From assembly GCF_902459615.1 (NCBI RefSeq), contig NZ_CABPSA010000008.1:186001-250000 (forward strand): 64,000 bases of DNA, read 5' to 3'. A program made the position numbers and the translations under genes. This DNA is from Pandoraea commovens (GTDB lineage Bacteria; Pseudomonadota; Gammaproteobacteria; Burkholderiales; Burkholderiaceae). This document shows, one piece after another, positions 62,822 through 64,000 of the stretch; the stretch's first letter is position 1; the number at the start of each line of letters is the position of its first letter. Below the pieces are notes generated by a model. That model did not search any database, was not told where the DNA came from, and worked only from the letters and a program-made list of their open reading frames with translations.

Positions 62822-63406
62822 ATGAACCGCACAACGACATCGCCTGCTGCACCGACCGTCCGGGAACAACTGCTCGATCATGCGCAGACGTTTCTGATGA
62901 CGCGGGGCTACAACGGCTTTAGCTATCGCGATCTGGCGGAGCGTGTCGGGGTGAAGACGTCGAGCATTCACTACTACTTTCCGGCCAAGGAAGATCTGGT
63001 GCTCGAAGCGATCAAGGCGTACGACGGTTTCATCAGCGAAGGACTGGCGGCGATCGACGAGACGCTGCCCGCACCGGAAAAGCTGGCGTTGTATGCGAAG
63101 GGTTTTGGACGAATCATCGAAGACGGCCACCGGATTTGCCTGTGCGGCATGCTGGCGGCAGACATCGAAACGCTGCCGGAGACGGTACGCGAAGCGGTGC
63201 AGCGGTTCTTCGCGTTTCACGAAGCATGGCTGGCGCGGGTGCTGACACAGGGCACGCAAGCGGGCTCACTGACGTTGACGTCCTCGCCAGAAGCAACGGC
63301 CCGCGCGCTGTTCGCCGGGTTTCAGGGCAGTGTGATGGCGTCGCGGTTGTTTCGGGCGCCGTCCAGGCTGGAGGATGTGGTCGCGTCGGTATGTGGCGTG
63401 GCCTGA
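62822..63406 (+). CDS. TetR-family transcriptional regulator
   Basis: This 194-residue regulator has an N-terminal helix-turn-helix (FSYRDLAERVGVKTSSIHYYFPAKEDLV). ATG 62822 is chosen because the longer frame from 62672 crosses the terminator and operator. The C-terminal ligand domain has a Cys pair (RICLCGMLAADIETLP) that could sense oxidants or electrophiles; this is speculation from sequence. Palindromes with TATCTA/TAGATA arms precede both this gene and ohr, so the two probably form one regulatory unit. Confidence 0.87.
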   Translation: MNRTTTSPAAPTVREQLLDHAQTFLMTRGYNGFSYRDLAERVGVKTSSIHYYFPAKEDLVLEAIKAYDGFISEGLAAIDETLPAPEKLALYAKGFGRIIEDGHRICLCGMLAADIETLPETVREAVQRFFAFHEAWLARVLTQGTQAGSLTLTSSPEATARALFAGFQGSVMASRLFRAPSRLEDVVASVCGVA

Positions 63407-63486
63407 AAGGCTGAAAACGCGCCGCAAACTACTGCGGTGCAGCAGGATCAAGACGGGAGACATCTCCCGCTTATTTGGGTTTGATT

Positions 63487-63514
63487 ATCTATCTAGTGAT
63501 AGATAGATATAATG
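63487..63514 (+). promoter_or_regulatory. ohr promoter with TetR-like operator
   Basis: TATCTATC and GATAGATA flank TAGT (63487-63506), and a perfect TATAAT -10 follows at 63509. The operator would occlude the promoter. A leader of about 170 nt separates it from the ohr start; no other feature is visible in that leader. Confidence 0.65.
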
Positions 63515-63685
63515 AGGTGCGAGAAACGGGACGAGCGAAGCGGTGAGGTTGCTGCGACGTTCACAGAAGGTGTCCCGTGGGTGCATTAAGATGACCGCTT
63601 GGCTGCAAGGCACCGCGTTGTGCTGTGTCGGGTCAGGAAGGTCGAAGTTTGGAAGTGAAATTTTTCTACTTACCAGGAGTTCGTC

Positions 63686-64000
63686 ATGTCGATCGAAAAA
63701 GTGCTGTACACCGCCCATGCCACCGCCACCGGAGGCCGTGATGGCCGCGCCACGTCGTCGGACGGTGTGCTCGACGTCAAGCTGGTCGTGCCCAAGGAAA
63801 TGGGTGGCCCCGGCGTTGGCGGCACGAACCCGGAGCAACTGTTCGCCGCTGGTTACTCGGCTTGCTTCCTGGGCGCGCTGAAGTTCGTCGCGGGCAAGGA
63901 AAAGGTGGCGCTGCCCGCTGACACGAAGATCGACGGTAGCGTCGGTATCGGTCAGATCCCGACCGGCTTTGGCATTCAGGCCGAACTGAAGATCAGCGTG
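63686..64000 (+). CDS. ohr: Organic hydroperoxide resistance protein (OsmC/Ohr family), 3' end outside window
   Basis: The first 105 residues are visible. AGGAG precedes ATG 63686. The start [20 protein letters not shown] and the catalytic block [18 protein letters not shown], with C60, are typical of Ohr, a thiol peroxidase that reduces organic hydroperoxides. The resolving cysteine expected near residue 125 lies beyond the window. Ohr genes are usually controlled by the MarR-type OhrR; here a TetR gene with a matching operator lies upstream instead. Confidence 0.92.
   Translation, partial: MSIEKVLYTAHATATGGRDGRATSSDGVLDVKLVVPKEMGGPGVGGTNPEQLFAAGYSACFLGALKFVAGKEKVALPADTKIDGSVGIGQIPTGFGIQAELKISV

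Overview
This is a GC-rich chromosomal segment of a Burkholderiales-type betaproteobacterium. Pandoraea or a close relative fits best (inference from the LuxI/LuxR pair and overall gene content; no rRNA marker is present). The gene order looks bacterial-chromosomal, with two tRNAs and many regulator/enzyme pairs. No CRISPR array, phage or complete insertion sequence is visible.

Positions 1-18.3 kb are a dense plus-strand array of large repetitive proteins. Three giant proteins (the first cut by the window edge, then two 1048-residue tandem twins) are built of Ig-like repeats of about 115 residues followed by a nine-repeat RCC1-like propeller. They are interleaved with two small single-domain proteins and followed by a 561-residue protein with a C-terminal BIg2-like and lectin-like end. 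Three tandem secreted proteins follow, each carrying two halovibrin-like domains. A quorum-sensing pair (luxI with an upstream lux-box-like palindrome, and convergent luxR) closes this block.

Positions 20.5-29.7 kb hold a catabolic operon on the minus strand: succinate-semialdehyde dehydrogenase, a branched-chain-amino-acid-type ABC importer and an iron alcohol dehydrogenase. A divergent IclR regulator and three 19-bp repeats sit at its head. A 4-hydroxybutyrate-like substrate is a reasonable inference. Positions 31-39.7 kb hold a GntR-controlled cluster centred on glyoxylate/glycine chemistry (class V aminotransferase, MFS carrier, YdiJ-like FAD/Fe-S oxidase, D-hydroxyaspartate-aldolase-like enzyme). 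The aminotransferase gene is flanked by two inverted copies of a structured repeat of about 270 bp; a third copy lies at 45.0 kb.

Positions 39.8-47 kb carry tRNA-Ala and tRNA-Glu and assorted accessory genes, including a HipA-family kinase of the YjjJ type. At 47.2-48.2 kb a molbindin gene sits beside a nifQ-like gene. At 48.2-50.8 kb three tandem paralogues carry an N-terminal motif resembling the WEK(I/M)xxFF translocation motif of Salmonella type III effectors.

Positions 51-64 kb are ordinary regulator/enzyme/transport genes: DUF1993, GNAT, DJ-1, GST, an ABC-2 exporter, VOC/TetR, LysR/SDR, EamA/Lrp, a TonB receptor under a Fur-box-like site, and a TetR gene whose palindromic operator recurs in front of a peroxide-resistance gene (ohr) cut by the right edge.
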